From positions 1 to 64,000 of the forward strand of contig CAWKLL010000023.1 of assembly GCA_963850255.1 (NCBI GenBank): 64,000 nucleotides of DNA. Direction: 5' to 3'. Positions within the stretch are counted from its first letter, which is position 1, and every line of letters begins with the position of its first letter. Positions 17,401 to 27,400 of the stretch are shown here, one piece after another. A program made the position numbers and the translations under genes. The notes under the pieces are model-generated. The model did not search any database and was not told where the DNA came from. It saw nothing but the letters and a program-made list of their open reading frames with translations. Origin of the DNA: J054 sp963850255 (GTDB lineage: Bacteria > Pseudomonadota > Gammaproteobacteria > Steroidobacterales > GCA-2729495).

Positions 17401-19073
17401 TTGGTGATCTGGAATTTCTCTGTACCGCCAAAGACGGTGGCGCCAATGCCTTCACCCGGGGTGACCTGCACCAGCACACTCGGTGTGCCGCTCACAGCGC
17501 TCTGCGGAATGACTTCGATGGCCTTGATGGCGGGGTTGTCCGCGGCGGTACGCAGGAACTCTATATCCAGGGTGCCGTCGCTGACCGTAACGATGCTGCT
17601 GACCATCACGCCGACGCCGGCGTTGTTGCCCGCCAGCGCGAAGGGATCCAGGCTGGCAAACTCGGGCGGTGTTACGCCCTCCAGGGAGGCGCTGAAAACG
17701 CGCTGTCCGGGCGCTGTTACGCCATTGAAGATTTCTGCGAGGAACAGGCGTACTTCGTACGCACCCGCCGCAGCAATGGGTAATTGATAGAGCATCTCGT
17801 CGGCGTCGTTAGTGTCCCAGCGCTCGGTCTGGAAAATTTCCAGCGGGGTGGAGGCGGGCACGGAACCGTCCGCGGCCAGCACGGGCACACCGCTGCCTGA
17901 GCTGCTGGCAAAAGTATTGTTGCCACCGGCGGCGGGCAGCGGCAGATCACCGCTCCAGTCCGGCAGCGGCGCATCGCTGGCCGTGACCGCGGGTCCGCCG
18001 ACGTTGATCCGATAGATCGGATCTGCCGGGGGCGCTGTGCCATTGATCTGCACAATTTCAATGCCTTTGACGGCCGGGTCTTCGATCACGTGCACGAAGT
18101 CTATGTCGAGATTGGTATCGGTCATGGTGAGTTGGTGTGTCAGCACCACGCCCGTGTCTACGCCGTACTGCGCAACAATGTCCAGGTTTTGCAGGTTGGC
18201 GGGCGAAGCGCCTTCGATGGTGACATTGAATACACGTTGGTTCGGCTGGGTAAAGTTGTACTCGGCGAAATACAGCCGAACTTCAATGTTCGCGCCCAGC
18301 GGTACGGGGAAATCCCATTGCATTTCCGGCGGGTTGGATGCGTCCCAGCGTTCGCTCTGGAATAGCGCTGCCGGCGCGCCCTGGCCGGCGGCCCAGGCGA
18401 TGGTCTTGCTGGTGGAGCTGCTCTTGTTGCGCGGATCACCGGCCGGAAGCCCGAAGAATGAAGACGGCGCTGCAACCGTGTCTGCGCTCCAGTCCGGCAG
18501 CGAGCCGTCGCCGGATGCCAGGGCCGATCCGCCATTATTGACACGGTAAAGCACCGTTTCGGTGGGTTCCACGCTGCCGAAATTAACCTGGCCCGGCGTC
18601 GTCCCGGACAGCTTGCTCTCGCCGGCGAATGTGGATTCGGTGATGCGCAGGGGCGAGACGCTGCCGTCGAAGGCGAAGATGATGTCAGTGCTGCCGGTGG
18701 CCGTACCGGAAGCGATAAAGTCGATGCTGAGTAAGGTGAGCGTGCCGGACGGGAAGTTTGAAAATGTGCCGGCGGCGTAGTCGATGGTGCCTGCGGCATT
18801 GTCAGAAGCCGCCGCAACCAGGGGCACTGGCAAGCTCGGCGCACCGGGGGTCACGCTGACCACCTGCAACAGGTTCGGCTCAAAATCCAGGTGCACTTCT
18901 GCCAGGTCGATGGGCTGAGTGCCGGTCTTGACGATCACATCGACACTGAAACTCTGGCCGGCCTCGATGTTGGTGACTGACGGCTGTATCTCCATGGTGA
19001 CCTGTGCGAGCACAGCGGGGCTCGCCAGCAATGCCATGAGCAGCAACGCTGCAGTTGTCATCCATTTATTCAT
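14457..19073 (-). CDS. giant secreted malectin/cohesin/Ig/dockerin protein (surface gene A)
   Basis: About 1538 residues from ATG 19073, chosen for GGGAAG upstream; ATG 19097 lacks a ribosome site. Order: signal peptide; cohesin-like domain (about 25-155; LAEVHLDFEPNLLQVVSV); two malectin-like domains (YRVNNGG..., then YRINVGG..., each ending in a DIDFVHVIEDPAVKGIEI-type strand); a 300-residue unnamed module; two DUF5011-type Ig domains (ITAPVISLLGDATIELDVGE...); a cadherin-like domain; a second copy of the unnamed module; thrombospondin-3 calcium repeats (DADGDTVPDDLDNCP...); a dockerin-like pair (DLNNDGFVNLIDLSLFKAAFF, then DDTLVNLIDLARFKALFF) and the tail PPGPGATGPSP. Malectin folds bind carbohydrate, so a matrix or glycan-binding role is likely (inference). 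Last gene of the leftward array. Confidence 0.85.
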   Translation of the reverse strand: MNKWMTTAALLLMALLASPAVLAQVTMEIQPSVTNIEAGQSFSVDVIVKTGTQPIDLAEVHLDFEPNLLQVVSVTPGAPSLPVPLVAAASDNAAGTIDYAAGTFSNFPSGTLTLLSIDFIASGTATGSTDIIFAFDGSVSPLRITESTFAGESKLSGTTPGQVNFGSVEPTETVLYRVNNGGSALASGDGSLPDWSADTVAAPSSFFGLPAGDPRNKSSSTSKTIAWAAGQGAPAALFQSERWDASNPPEMQWDFPVPLGANIEVRLYFAEYNFTQPNQRVFNVTIEGASPANLQNLDIVAQYGVDTGVVLTHQLTMTDTNLDIDFVHVIEDPAVKGIEIVQINGTAPPADPIYRINVGGPAVTASDAPLPDWSGDLPLPAAGGNNTFASSSGSGVPVLAADGSVPASTPLEIFQTERWDTNDADEMLYQLPIAAAGAYEVRLFLAEIFNGVTAPGQRVFSASLEGVTPPEFASLDPFALAGNNAGVGVMVSSIVTVSDGTLDIEFLRTAADNPAIKAIEVIPQSAVSGTPSVLVQVTPGEGIGATVFGGTEKFQITNNSSGAVKIETIEFDLSTSILPDMVFDPVGSGGDATAQCFNPDVAEGVIVGLLAYSNNCIDPFSQPRQGGFDVVTVAFNDFGPGENFSFSSDVDPNSIQGVAGAGAAGAVSGYELSGATVTITFNNGETLQASLWQENGSLGGSQTVIAPGASEPPTISLDGQPGTPTIVDNAAQSVTITGPANANVELLLMDSRLWIQSDDDPFNVPDPTYYANEAMSGKTVYTGTLDAFGSLTIPITLLATPATPAGSPDGGLNQLLAITTTALPNQTSRVSNQWIVKLEPALLSDITAPVISLLGDATIELDVGETFLDPGATANDNLEGDITSRIVAVGTVDTNIPDSYQITYDVSDLAGNPATQVVRTVTVGDVTAPVITLNGDNPLVLNIGDTYLEPDATALDNVDGPVSVTIGGDTVTTVAAALFTVTYTAQDTAGNSSMESRTVQVVDPANNLPTVDNPLPDIIVPVNSAPESLTLLGVFSDIEDGDASNLTLSVSGNDNPGLVAAAIVGTDVQLTFAPAISGIASITLRAVDNGFALVEDSFQVTVSGAAAKITVNPNAALTSGLSTFTADSIQIENTGLVNITSVQFDLSTGVLPDVVFDPAGTAGDAGFKCLEPGSQIGPPGYVVPGDPCVDPFSMPHNGVDNAEGYDVMSLSFTEFEAGEKFGFSVDLDPTSIKNDVTSGDAGAIGGFEIIGAQVSVTFDDGLTLTQPLWNGVTDGEALANLAPRFDAISIPIIGLQGIATPDIVNQGSQIVDVTGTPDAPFALLQFDGRLYIDAGLPPGGGFDIDPFEANQVQARSSYAGTLDGSGNASVPVLLIRTPTADAGPDAGLNHFILAEDLGSGVTTLGSNIIVVEYDPDFVPDADGDTVPDDLDNCPLVSNLDQANSDGDTIGDACDNCSLATNESQRDSNGEGFGNWCDADLNNDGFVNLIDLSLFKAAFFTSDPDANLNDDTLVNLIDLARFKALFFAPPGPGATGPSP

Positions 19074-19126
19074 CTTGACTCGCTTCCCGTCATTCATACT
19101 TGTGCTGTCCGTATATTCGCGGCGAT

Positions 19127-19155
19127 CCGGTCGGCTGCCCCTTGCAGCCGACCGG
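19127..19155. other. perfect 12-bp stem-loop between surface genes B and A
   Basis: CCGGTCGGCTGC, loop CCCTT, GCAGCCGACCGG. No T-run follows on either strand, so it is not a standard terminator. It lies in the roughly 130-base gap inside the probable operon and could stabilise or process the mRNA, giving gene-specific levels (inference). Confidence 0.6.
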
Positions 19156-19201
19156 AGCCGCGGTCGGCCTCGCCAGGCGCGCCGGTCCTCCAGTGACTCA
19201 A

Positions 19202-21503
19202 TCAGTCAGGCTGTATCTGCCCGCTTGGCCCGGGCGCCTGGAAGAACAGTGACTTGAAGATACTCAGGTCCATCAAGTTCGTTGTTCCGTCGTCGTTCAG
19301 GTCTGTATCCGGGTCGTCGGTGAAAAACCGACTGCGGAAAGTGCCCAGGTCGAAATAGTTCACGAAACCATCGTTGTTGAAATCCGCGTCGCAGGCATTG
19401 CCGAAGCCGTCACCGTCCGTGTCGGCCTGTGTGGCGTTGTCGCGTTCGGTGCAGTTGTCCAGCACGTCGGGCACCGAGTCGAGGTCGGTGTCGTTATTGC
19501 CGGGCGCCGGCAAGATCTCAATGCCCTTGATGGCCGGGTTCTCGACGTTGTGCAGAAACTCGATGTCCAGCGTGCCGTCGTGGACCGTGACCAGGGTCGT
19601 GACCACGAACGCGCCCGCCGGTCCGGCACGGTCAAAGGGATCGATGGCTTTTAGTTCTGGCCGCACGGCGCCTTCGACGGCGACGTCGATCAGGCGCTGT
19701 CCTGCCAACGTGATGCCGTTGAACAGTTCGGCAAAGGCGAGACGGACCTCATAGGTTTCGCCGACGTCCACCAGGAACTGCCAGGTCATCTCTACCTGCG
19801 GGTCTTCGGGCGGGTCCCACCGTTCCGTGTCGAAGATCGCCAGCGGCATGTCGGCCGGAATCGACGGATCGCCGCCGACGATGGGCTTGTAGGCTGACCC
19901 GCTGCTCGTAGCGAAGTTATTGGGCCCGCCGGCAATCAGGTATTGCGACGGCGTCGGATTGGCGTCTGCGCTCCAGTCGGGCAGGCTGAGGTCCGCCGCG
20001 CGAACTTGCGGGCCGCCTGCGTTGACGCGGAACAGCGCATCGCTCTGCGGCTGGGTTCCCAGCACGACCTCGATGCCTTTCAGTGCGGTCCTCTGGACTC
20101 CGGTAATGAACCCGATGTCCAGAATGCCGTCGGCTGAGACCTCGACCAGCGCCGAGCGCATGATGCCGCCTCCGCCGCCGGCGGCCGCGAAGGCGTCAAT
20201 ACCCGTGATCAGCGTGCCCTCAATGTTGGCATCGAAAATCCGTTCTCCCGCCGCATCGACGCCAGTGAAAAGTTCTGCGAAGTACAGGCGTACTTCCACA
20301 ATCGTGCCCGCCGCAATCGGCAGTTCGTAGTTCATTTCCGGTAACGGTTCGGTGTCGTTGCGTTCGGTCTCGAACATCGCCAACGGTACGCTCGCCGGCA
20401 GCGGTTCACCGGCCGTGATCGGCTTATAGCCATTGCTGCCGCTATTGTTGAACAACTCGGTACCACCGGCTACCGGGGTCGGATTGTCGGCACTCCAGTT
20501 CGGCGCCGTGAAATCGGCTGCGACCAGTTCCGGTCCGCCGACATTTACGCGCAAGAGCGCCTCACCGGTGTCTTCTAAAACGCTCAGGGTAAAGGTCTGC
20601 TCGGCGGAAGCCGAGTCATCGTCCACGGTGACCGTCACTGTCATAACTGCCCTTGTCCAGGACGGACGGGCTGAGGCTCAGCGTGGCATTGCCGGCACCG
20701 TCCTGGCCGACGATACTGGCGAATCCGGAGATATCCGGCGTGCTGCTGCTGATGCTGAAATTGCTGGTGCCGGTTACATCGCTGGCGGACAGCGCGATGT
20801 CGGTGGTCTGGTCGGCGATGGCCTGCTGGTCGCCAATCTCGTCCAGGGAAATCTCCACCGGGCAACTGGGCGTGCACATTACCTCGATGCCGTTGACGGT
20901 GGGGTTGTCCGCCGAACCATGGGCAAAATCGACGTCGATATCGACGTCGGCGCCGGCGACGACGGTGGTGCTCAGCATGCCGCCCACCTGGTTGCCGAAC
21001 AGCACGACCAGGTCGACGTTGTTGAAGGGCGTGCCTTCAACATCGATATTGAAACACTCGTTCGCCGGGCAGATCTGTGCCGGAGAATCCGTCGGCCAGA
21101 AACAGTCGTGACTTCATAGCTGGCACCGGGCACGGCAGGAAAGCGATAGCCATGGGCAGACCGGTGGACGGGTCCCAGCGTTCCGTGCCGAAATAGCGTG
21201 ACCGGCGTGCTCGCTGCAGGCACGGAGGCGTCCAGCGTGCTGGTGGGCTGATTGCTGTTCTTGAGCTGCGCCGCCGCCTGCGCCGGCGTAGACGCTGTCA
21301 AGGTAAGGAGACTTGTTGGCGTTCGTGTCCGCGCCCCAGGCCATGCCACCGTCGATGGCGGCCACCGTCGAGCCGCCAGCATTGACCCGGTAAAGGACTT
21401 CCTGCGCGTTCGCCACCTGGCTGGCCAGCATTATCAAGCCGGCAAAAAACCACAGCAGCCCCACGGCCCGCACTACGGGCGTTAATTTCAGTGTCTTGCT
21501 CAT
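19202..21503 (-). CDS. secreted malectin/dockerin protein (surface gene B), 5' part heavily frameshifted
   Basis: Starts at ATG 21503 (AAGGGGA upstream) with a signal peptide (LLWFFAGLIMLASQVANAQ) and a first malectin-like domain (YRVNAGGSTVAA). Between about 21265 and 20640 this domain is spread over all three frames with about six single-base breaks: QLKNSNQPTSTLDAS, then FGTERWDPSTGLPMAIAF, RLFLADGFSGTDLPGERVF, and FNNVDLVVLFGNQVGG in turn. The 3' part (20644-19202, 480 residues) is intact: end of an Ig-like domain, two malectin-like domains (LLRVNVGGPEL; LFRVNAGGPQV), a thrombospondin-3 stretch and a dockerin-like pair (DFNNDGFVNYFDLGTFRSRFF; DDGTTNLMDLSIFKSLFF) with tail QAPGPSGQIQPD. 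Carbohydrate-binding surface protein by analogy. Third gene of the leftward array. Confidence 0.72.
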
Positions 21504-21537
21504 CTCGTTTTCCCCTTAGGCTTGCCGGGCGTCTCCG

Positions 21538-24435
21538 CTAGGGCCCGGCCGACGGTGTTTCCCCCGCCGTGTTGAAGTTGGTCGCCAGCAGCGAGAAGTC
21601 CGGTGCGGTGACCGCTCCGTCGCCGTTGAAATCCGCGCGCGCGTCGTAACCGCCTGCGCCGCTGGTCAGGTTGTAGGTCGTCACCAGTACCGAGAAGTCC
21701 GGTCCGGTCACGACGTTGTCATTGTTGGCATCGCCGGCCAGCAGTTGGCCGAAGTCCACCGGATTGCTGCCGATGGCCAGCGCTGTCGTCACTACTCTCT
21801 GCAGGGTATTACTGGTCTTCACGGCCAGCTGGTAAGTCCCCGGCGCGATGCCTGGCAGGCTGAAGTTGCCCGCGGCATCGGCGTCAATGACGTAACTCGC
21901 GATGGCTGTCGTCCCGAACTCGGGATACAGGGCCACGCTGACGGGACCGCTGAAGTCCAGCTTGCCCTGCAGTGTCAGGCTTGCGGCGAGGGTCGCGGTG
22001 GTGGCCGGGTCGGCAATTTCGATGCTCACCAGCGCGGGCGCCGATACATTGCCCTCGGTATCGGCCACGGTGTACTCGAAAGTGTCCGTGAGGCCCATTA
22101 ATCCGGTGTGCGTGTAGGTCACCGTGCCGTCGGCGTTGGGCACGGCGTCGCCGGCGCCGGCTGACCGTGGTAATCACGACGCTGGCCGGATCGATGGCGT
22201 TCAGGTCGTCCGTGTCGTTGGCGATCACGCTGAAGGTGGTGCTGCCGCCGATCTCAATCGGCACCGGCGCGGTGTCCGGGTTGGCCGTCGGCGGCAAACC
22301 GCCGGCCGTGGCTGACACATAGATGATCTCGATGGCTTTGACGGATGGGTTCTCGATGTCGTGAATGAACTCGAGATCCAGGGCGCCGTCTTCGACGCTC
22401 AGCGTGTGGCTCAGCACCCGCGCCTGGTCCACGCCGCCGCCGAGGGCATAGGGGTCGATGCTGGTAAACGCCGCCGGCACGACGCCTTCGGCAGACACAT
22501 TGAATACGCGCTGTCCCGCTGCGGTAATGCCGCCGAAGATCTCGGCGAAGTAGAGCCGCACGGCGTAGCTGCCGGTGGCCGGCAGCGGGAAGCTCCACTG
22601 CATCTCGGCGGGCGTCGTGGCTGCGGGCTGGTCGAAGCGTTCGGTCTGGAATATTGCCAGCGGCGCACCACCCGGAATCGACGGGTCGGTGATATTAATC
22701 GGGCCAGGGGACGCGCTGCCGGCAGTGCTGCTGTAGACCACGTTGGTCTGTGCCGAGTTTACGTACGGCGACGGATTGGCCAGCGTATCTTCGCTCCAGT
22801 CCGGCAGGCTCGCGTCCGCCGCGGCCACCTGCGGCCCGCCGGCGTTGACACGGTAGAGGACATCGCCGGAATTCGGCTGCGGCACCACGTTTACCGTGCG
22901 CGTGACGCTGGTCTCATTCAGAGCGACGTCGGTGACGGTTAACAAGACGGGGTAGTTGCCCGGCGTCGTGACATCCACCGCACTGTCGTCTATCAAGATG
23001 GCACCGGTCAGGTCGCCATCGACCAGGTCGGTGGCGGTGGCGCCGGGATCGACGTAGGGGTCATCCTGCAGCCAGCCGAGCGGATCAGACCCGTTCAGCA
23101 CCAGGGTCGGTGCGGCTCAGATCGTTCACGCTGATGTTGAAGGCAACGGGCAGGGCGTTATTGCCGTTGGTGTCCGCGACGTCGCAGGTGACCAGTGCGC
23201 TGCCGCCCACGGCCACGCTCACGGGCGAAGCCGGTAAACAGACGGGAACCAGGGCGCCGTCGACAATGTCCGTTGCCAGCGGTGCGGTGTACGCCACATC
23301 GGCGCCGGCCGGGCCGGTCGCGTCCGCATTGATATCGGCGGCCGCAGCAATGCTCGGCGCCGTAGTGTCGGTTACGGTGACGTTAAAGCCGAGGCTGGCT
23401 TCGTTGCCGGCATCGTCCGTCGCGGTGCAGTTAACCGGCGTAACGCCCACCGCAAACAGGCTGCGCCGATACGGGCGTGCAGGCGACCACCGGATCGGTA
23501 TCGATATTGTCCGTGGCGGTGGGTAACGGGTAAGCCACGTTGGCGCCGCCCAGCGTGTCACCCTCGACGGGTCCGGGTTCGACGTAGCTGTCAAAAATCG
23601 GGTCTTCGAGGTCCGGCGCCGGTTCCACGATGACGGTGATAGCCGCCGAGCCGGTCAGCGTGCCAGAGTCCGTGGCCGATGCGGTGATGGTATGCGTGCC
23701 GGCTGATAGTTCCAGCGCCGAGGTCACGTAGCTCGCGCCGCTGCCGAAAGCACCATCGATGCTGGAGGTCCAGGTGATGCCGGCCGACAGGTCGCCGTCC
23801 TCATCCGCTGCGCTGCCGGCAAAACCGATCGGGTCATTCTGGTTGAACGTCGATCCAGACGCAGGCGTGCTGATGCTGACCAGCGGTGGATTGTTGCCCG
23901 TGTTCGTCCCGCCGACGGTGACTGAGCCATTGGCGGCACCATTAAGGACATTGGCGCCATCAAAAGTCGCGATGGTCGCGCGCGGGAATGTGCTTTGGAA
24001 ATCCAGGTCAGAGGTGCCGTCGGCCAGGGCCTGGAATTCGATCACCAGCAGATCGAAGGGGGCACTGGGAAAGGCGCTGAATACGCCGGCGCCGAAGTCG
24101 ATGGTGCCGGCCGTGTTATTAAAAGCCGCCGGTACCAGCAATTGGGTGAACGGCGAAACGTTGTTCAGGCTGACAACATTGACCAGTGCCGGGTCGAAGT
24201 CCAGGTGAATTTCCGCCGCGTCCAGCTGCTGCGTCCCGGGCGTTTCCACCCGCACCGTTACGATGAAATTATTGCCGGCGCCGACGTCGCCCGCCGGGCC
24301 ATTCAGCACCAGGCCAACCCCATCCTGCGCGTGGGCCGGAGCGGCGAGGGCACCGAGGGTCAGCAGGCCTAGCAGGGCGAAGACTTTGTTCATTGTTCTC
24401 ATGGTTCTGCTGTTGTTTCTGCTGGTGCCGTTCAT
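21538..24435 (-). CDS. secreted cohesin/HYR/malectin/dockerin protein (surface gene C), three frameshifts
   Basis: The ATG at 24435 overlaps the stop of surface gene D (ATGA), pointing to coupled translation. Order: signal peptide (VFALLGLLTLGALAAPAHA), cohesin-like domain (LDAAEIHLDFDPALVNVVSL), Ig-like domain, HYR-type domain, DUF5011-type domain, one malectin-like domain (YRVNAGGPQVAAADASLPDW), Ig-like domain, carboxypeptidase-regulatory-like domain, and a dockerin-like pair (GDANNDNVVTGPDFSVLVTTYN; ADFNGDGAVTAPDFSLLATNFN). Single extra bases interrupt the frame near 23466, 23117 and 22158; each time homology continues at once in the next frame. The joined product would be about 960 residues. 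Confidence 0.75.
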
Positions 24436-27400
24436 GGCGCGTCCACCGTGATCGTGATGCTGTCGCCGGCGCCGTCACCCGGGAACTCCTGGTGAGCGGC
24501 ATCGGCGAGATTGACGGTGATGACATGGGTACCGGGCGTGACTCCGAGCAGCGTGAAGTTTCCGTTCAGGTCCAGCGGGCTGATGCGGTCGCCGTTGCCC
24601 TGGCCGTTGTCGCCGCCGTCGAGGCGCAGGTGCACATGGTCGGTATTGAATGCATCGACGTTGCCACCCGACTCCCAGGACACGTTGATATCGGGTCCGC
24701 TCACGGTCGCGCCGTCGGCGGGCAGCAGCAGTGAAACGGTCTGCGCCGAGATTTCTTCACCTTGCTGGTTGAAGTTGGACACCAGTAGCGAGAAGTCCAG
24801 CGTTGTGACATTGCCATCGCCGTCGAAGTCGGCGCTGGCATTAAAGCCCGTATCGCCGCTGGTCTTGTTGAAGCTGGTGGCGAGCGCCGAGAAGTCGAGC
24901 AGGTCGACAAGATTGTCGCCGTTGGCATCGCCGGCGCGCAGTTCGCCGAAGCTGCCTGCATCGTTCGGCCCGCTGACCAGGCTCACGCCCTGCACGGCAT
25001 CGAGGTACCCCTGGCGTTTGACCTGGGCCTGGTAAAGGCCGGGCGCGACGCCGTTCAGCGTGAACTGGCCGCTGGCATCTGCCGTCACCGTTGTCGGACC
25101 ACTCACCGGGGTGCCGAAGCCGTCAAGCAACGTGACCTCGAGATCGCCGCTGTAATCGCTGCGACCCTGCAGGCTCAGTCGGCCGGTCATCGACGCCAGC
25201 GATGGCGCCTCCGCCACGGTCAACAGCTCAATACCCTTGATGGCCGGGTTTTGAATGCCCTGGTGAATAAAGCGGACATTTAGCTCGTCGTCGAAGACCG
25301 TAGTGCTGTAGGAAATCATGAAGCCGCTGTTGTAGGCACCGCCGCTGAAGCTGTAGGCATCGATGTCGTTGAGGAAGGACGGCACCGCGCCTTCGATCTC
25401 GATATCGAACACGCGCTGTCCGGCGCCGCCAAGACTCTCGAAGATCTCAGCAAAGTAGAAGCGGATTTCCACGGTGCTGCCGCCGGAGACACCAAAGTTC
25501 CACTCCATTTCGGGCTGTGCCGGCAGGTCGTCGTAGCGCTCGGTCTGGAACAGGGCCGCCGGCACGCTGGCGGGCACGCCTGCGTCGACGGTTATCGCAG
25601 CGGCCGTGCCGAAGGTCTTCGGCACATCGGCGGCATTGACGTTGCCCGACGGGTTGCCTGCGCTGGCGGCACCACCGGCATCGCCGGCCAGCGTGGTCTG
25701 GTCCTCGCTCCAGCCGGGCGATGAGCCGTCGGCGGAGGCCAGTGCCGGCCCGCCCGCGTTGATGCGGAAAGATGAGACCGTGGCCGCGACGCCCACGCTG
25801 AGATCAAAGGTCGTTTCCGCGATTTCCGCAGGCGCCCCGTCATCCGTTGCGGTAATCGTGATGCTGCTCAGCGAGCCGACATCGCCGGCCAGCGGGCTGG
25901 CTTCCACCGCGCCGGTGCCGTCGCCATTGTCGATCAGGTTGGCAAAGGGCGGCAGTCCGCTCGCGCTCAGCGTCACCGTCGCGTTGCCGTTCGGGTCTGT
26001 TGCCGCCACCGGGATACTGATGTTGCTGTTCGGGCTCATTAGCTGGTTGCCAATCGGCGCCAGCGACGGCGGCAGGTTGACGAGCGGTGCGTTCACCGTC
26101 AACGCGAAATTCGTTGTGCCTGTGGCCAGGCCATCGTTCGCTGTCAGCGTGACGGTGTAGGGGCCCGCGGTGCCCGGATCGGGCTCGATGCTCAGCGAAC
26201 CGGTGCCGTTGCCGTTATCCGTGAGATCGATGGTGCCCGCCAGGCTGGGCGCGATGCTGTAACCCAGCGTCAGGGGGTCGGTATTGCCATCGCTGGCGCT
26301 GATCGGCACCACCAGCGTATCGCCGATGACAACCTGCTGAGCCGTGACCGGCGTAACCGTTGGTGCGACGTTGCCCGGTCCGCCATAGCGGCGCACTTCG
26401 ATGGCATTGATCAGCGGGTTCTCGGTCTGGTGAATGAACTCGATGTTCAGGGTGCCGTCGCTGACCGTGACGTCATACTCCTGCATCGCGCCGACCTGGT
26501 TGCCATAGGTGGCGGACAGGTCGAGATTGTCGATCTCCAGCGGGCCGCCTTCGATGTTGACATCGAAGATCCGCTGGCCCGGCGCCGAGGTGCCGGCAAA
26601 GCCATTGCCCATATACAAGCGCACGTTGTAGTCGCCGTTGCCCACGGGGAAGGACCACAGCATTTCCGGCGCGGCAGCGGGGTCCCAGCGCTCTTGCACA
26701 AACAGTGCCTGTGGTGCGTAAGCGGGCACGGAGGCATCGCGGCCCGTGATGTTATGGGTGCTGATATTGCCCAGGTTGACCGAATAGTCGGGGGTATTCA
26801 CTGGGCCGGTGGCGCTGTTCGCCAGCCAGTCAGGCCCGCCGTCGGTTGCCGCGATCAGCGGCCCGCCGGCGTTCACACGCACGATCGGTACCGGGGTCGC
26901 GTTCGGGTCATATTCCACCAGCAGAGGCTGGGAAACCCGGCCAAAGTCACCGTTCGCATCCGCGACGACCGCAATCAGGTAGTTGCGGCCGGCGATATCC
27001 GGCGGCGATGCGGACGAGCGGGTCAGGGTGATCGGTACCAGGGCCTCGCCGGCGCTGTCCAGGGAAATGCTAAGCAGACGTTCGACGTCGACCACGCTGT
27101 TGAATTCGAAAGCCGCGGGCGTGTAGCCATTGGCCGCATCAAAGAAGTTGCCTTCCACCCGCAGCAGGCTGACGGTGCCGTCTATAGGCCCGATAATGCG
27201 TGCGACCTGCGCGGCGCCCGGCACTACGGCGGGCGTGGTCACGCCCTGCAGATTAACCGTCGGCGCGCCTGCCACATCACTCTTCAATACAAGCTCTGCG
27301 CCGCCATCGCTGCCGTCGCTATACAGCTCGCCCACCAGCACGGAGCCGTCGTCATAGAAAACCGTCACCCGGGCGCCCGTCAGTTCCAGGCCGGACACGC

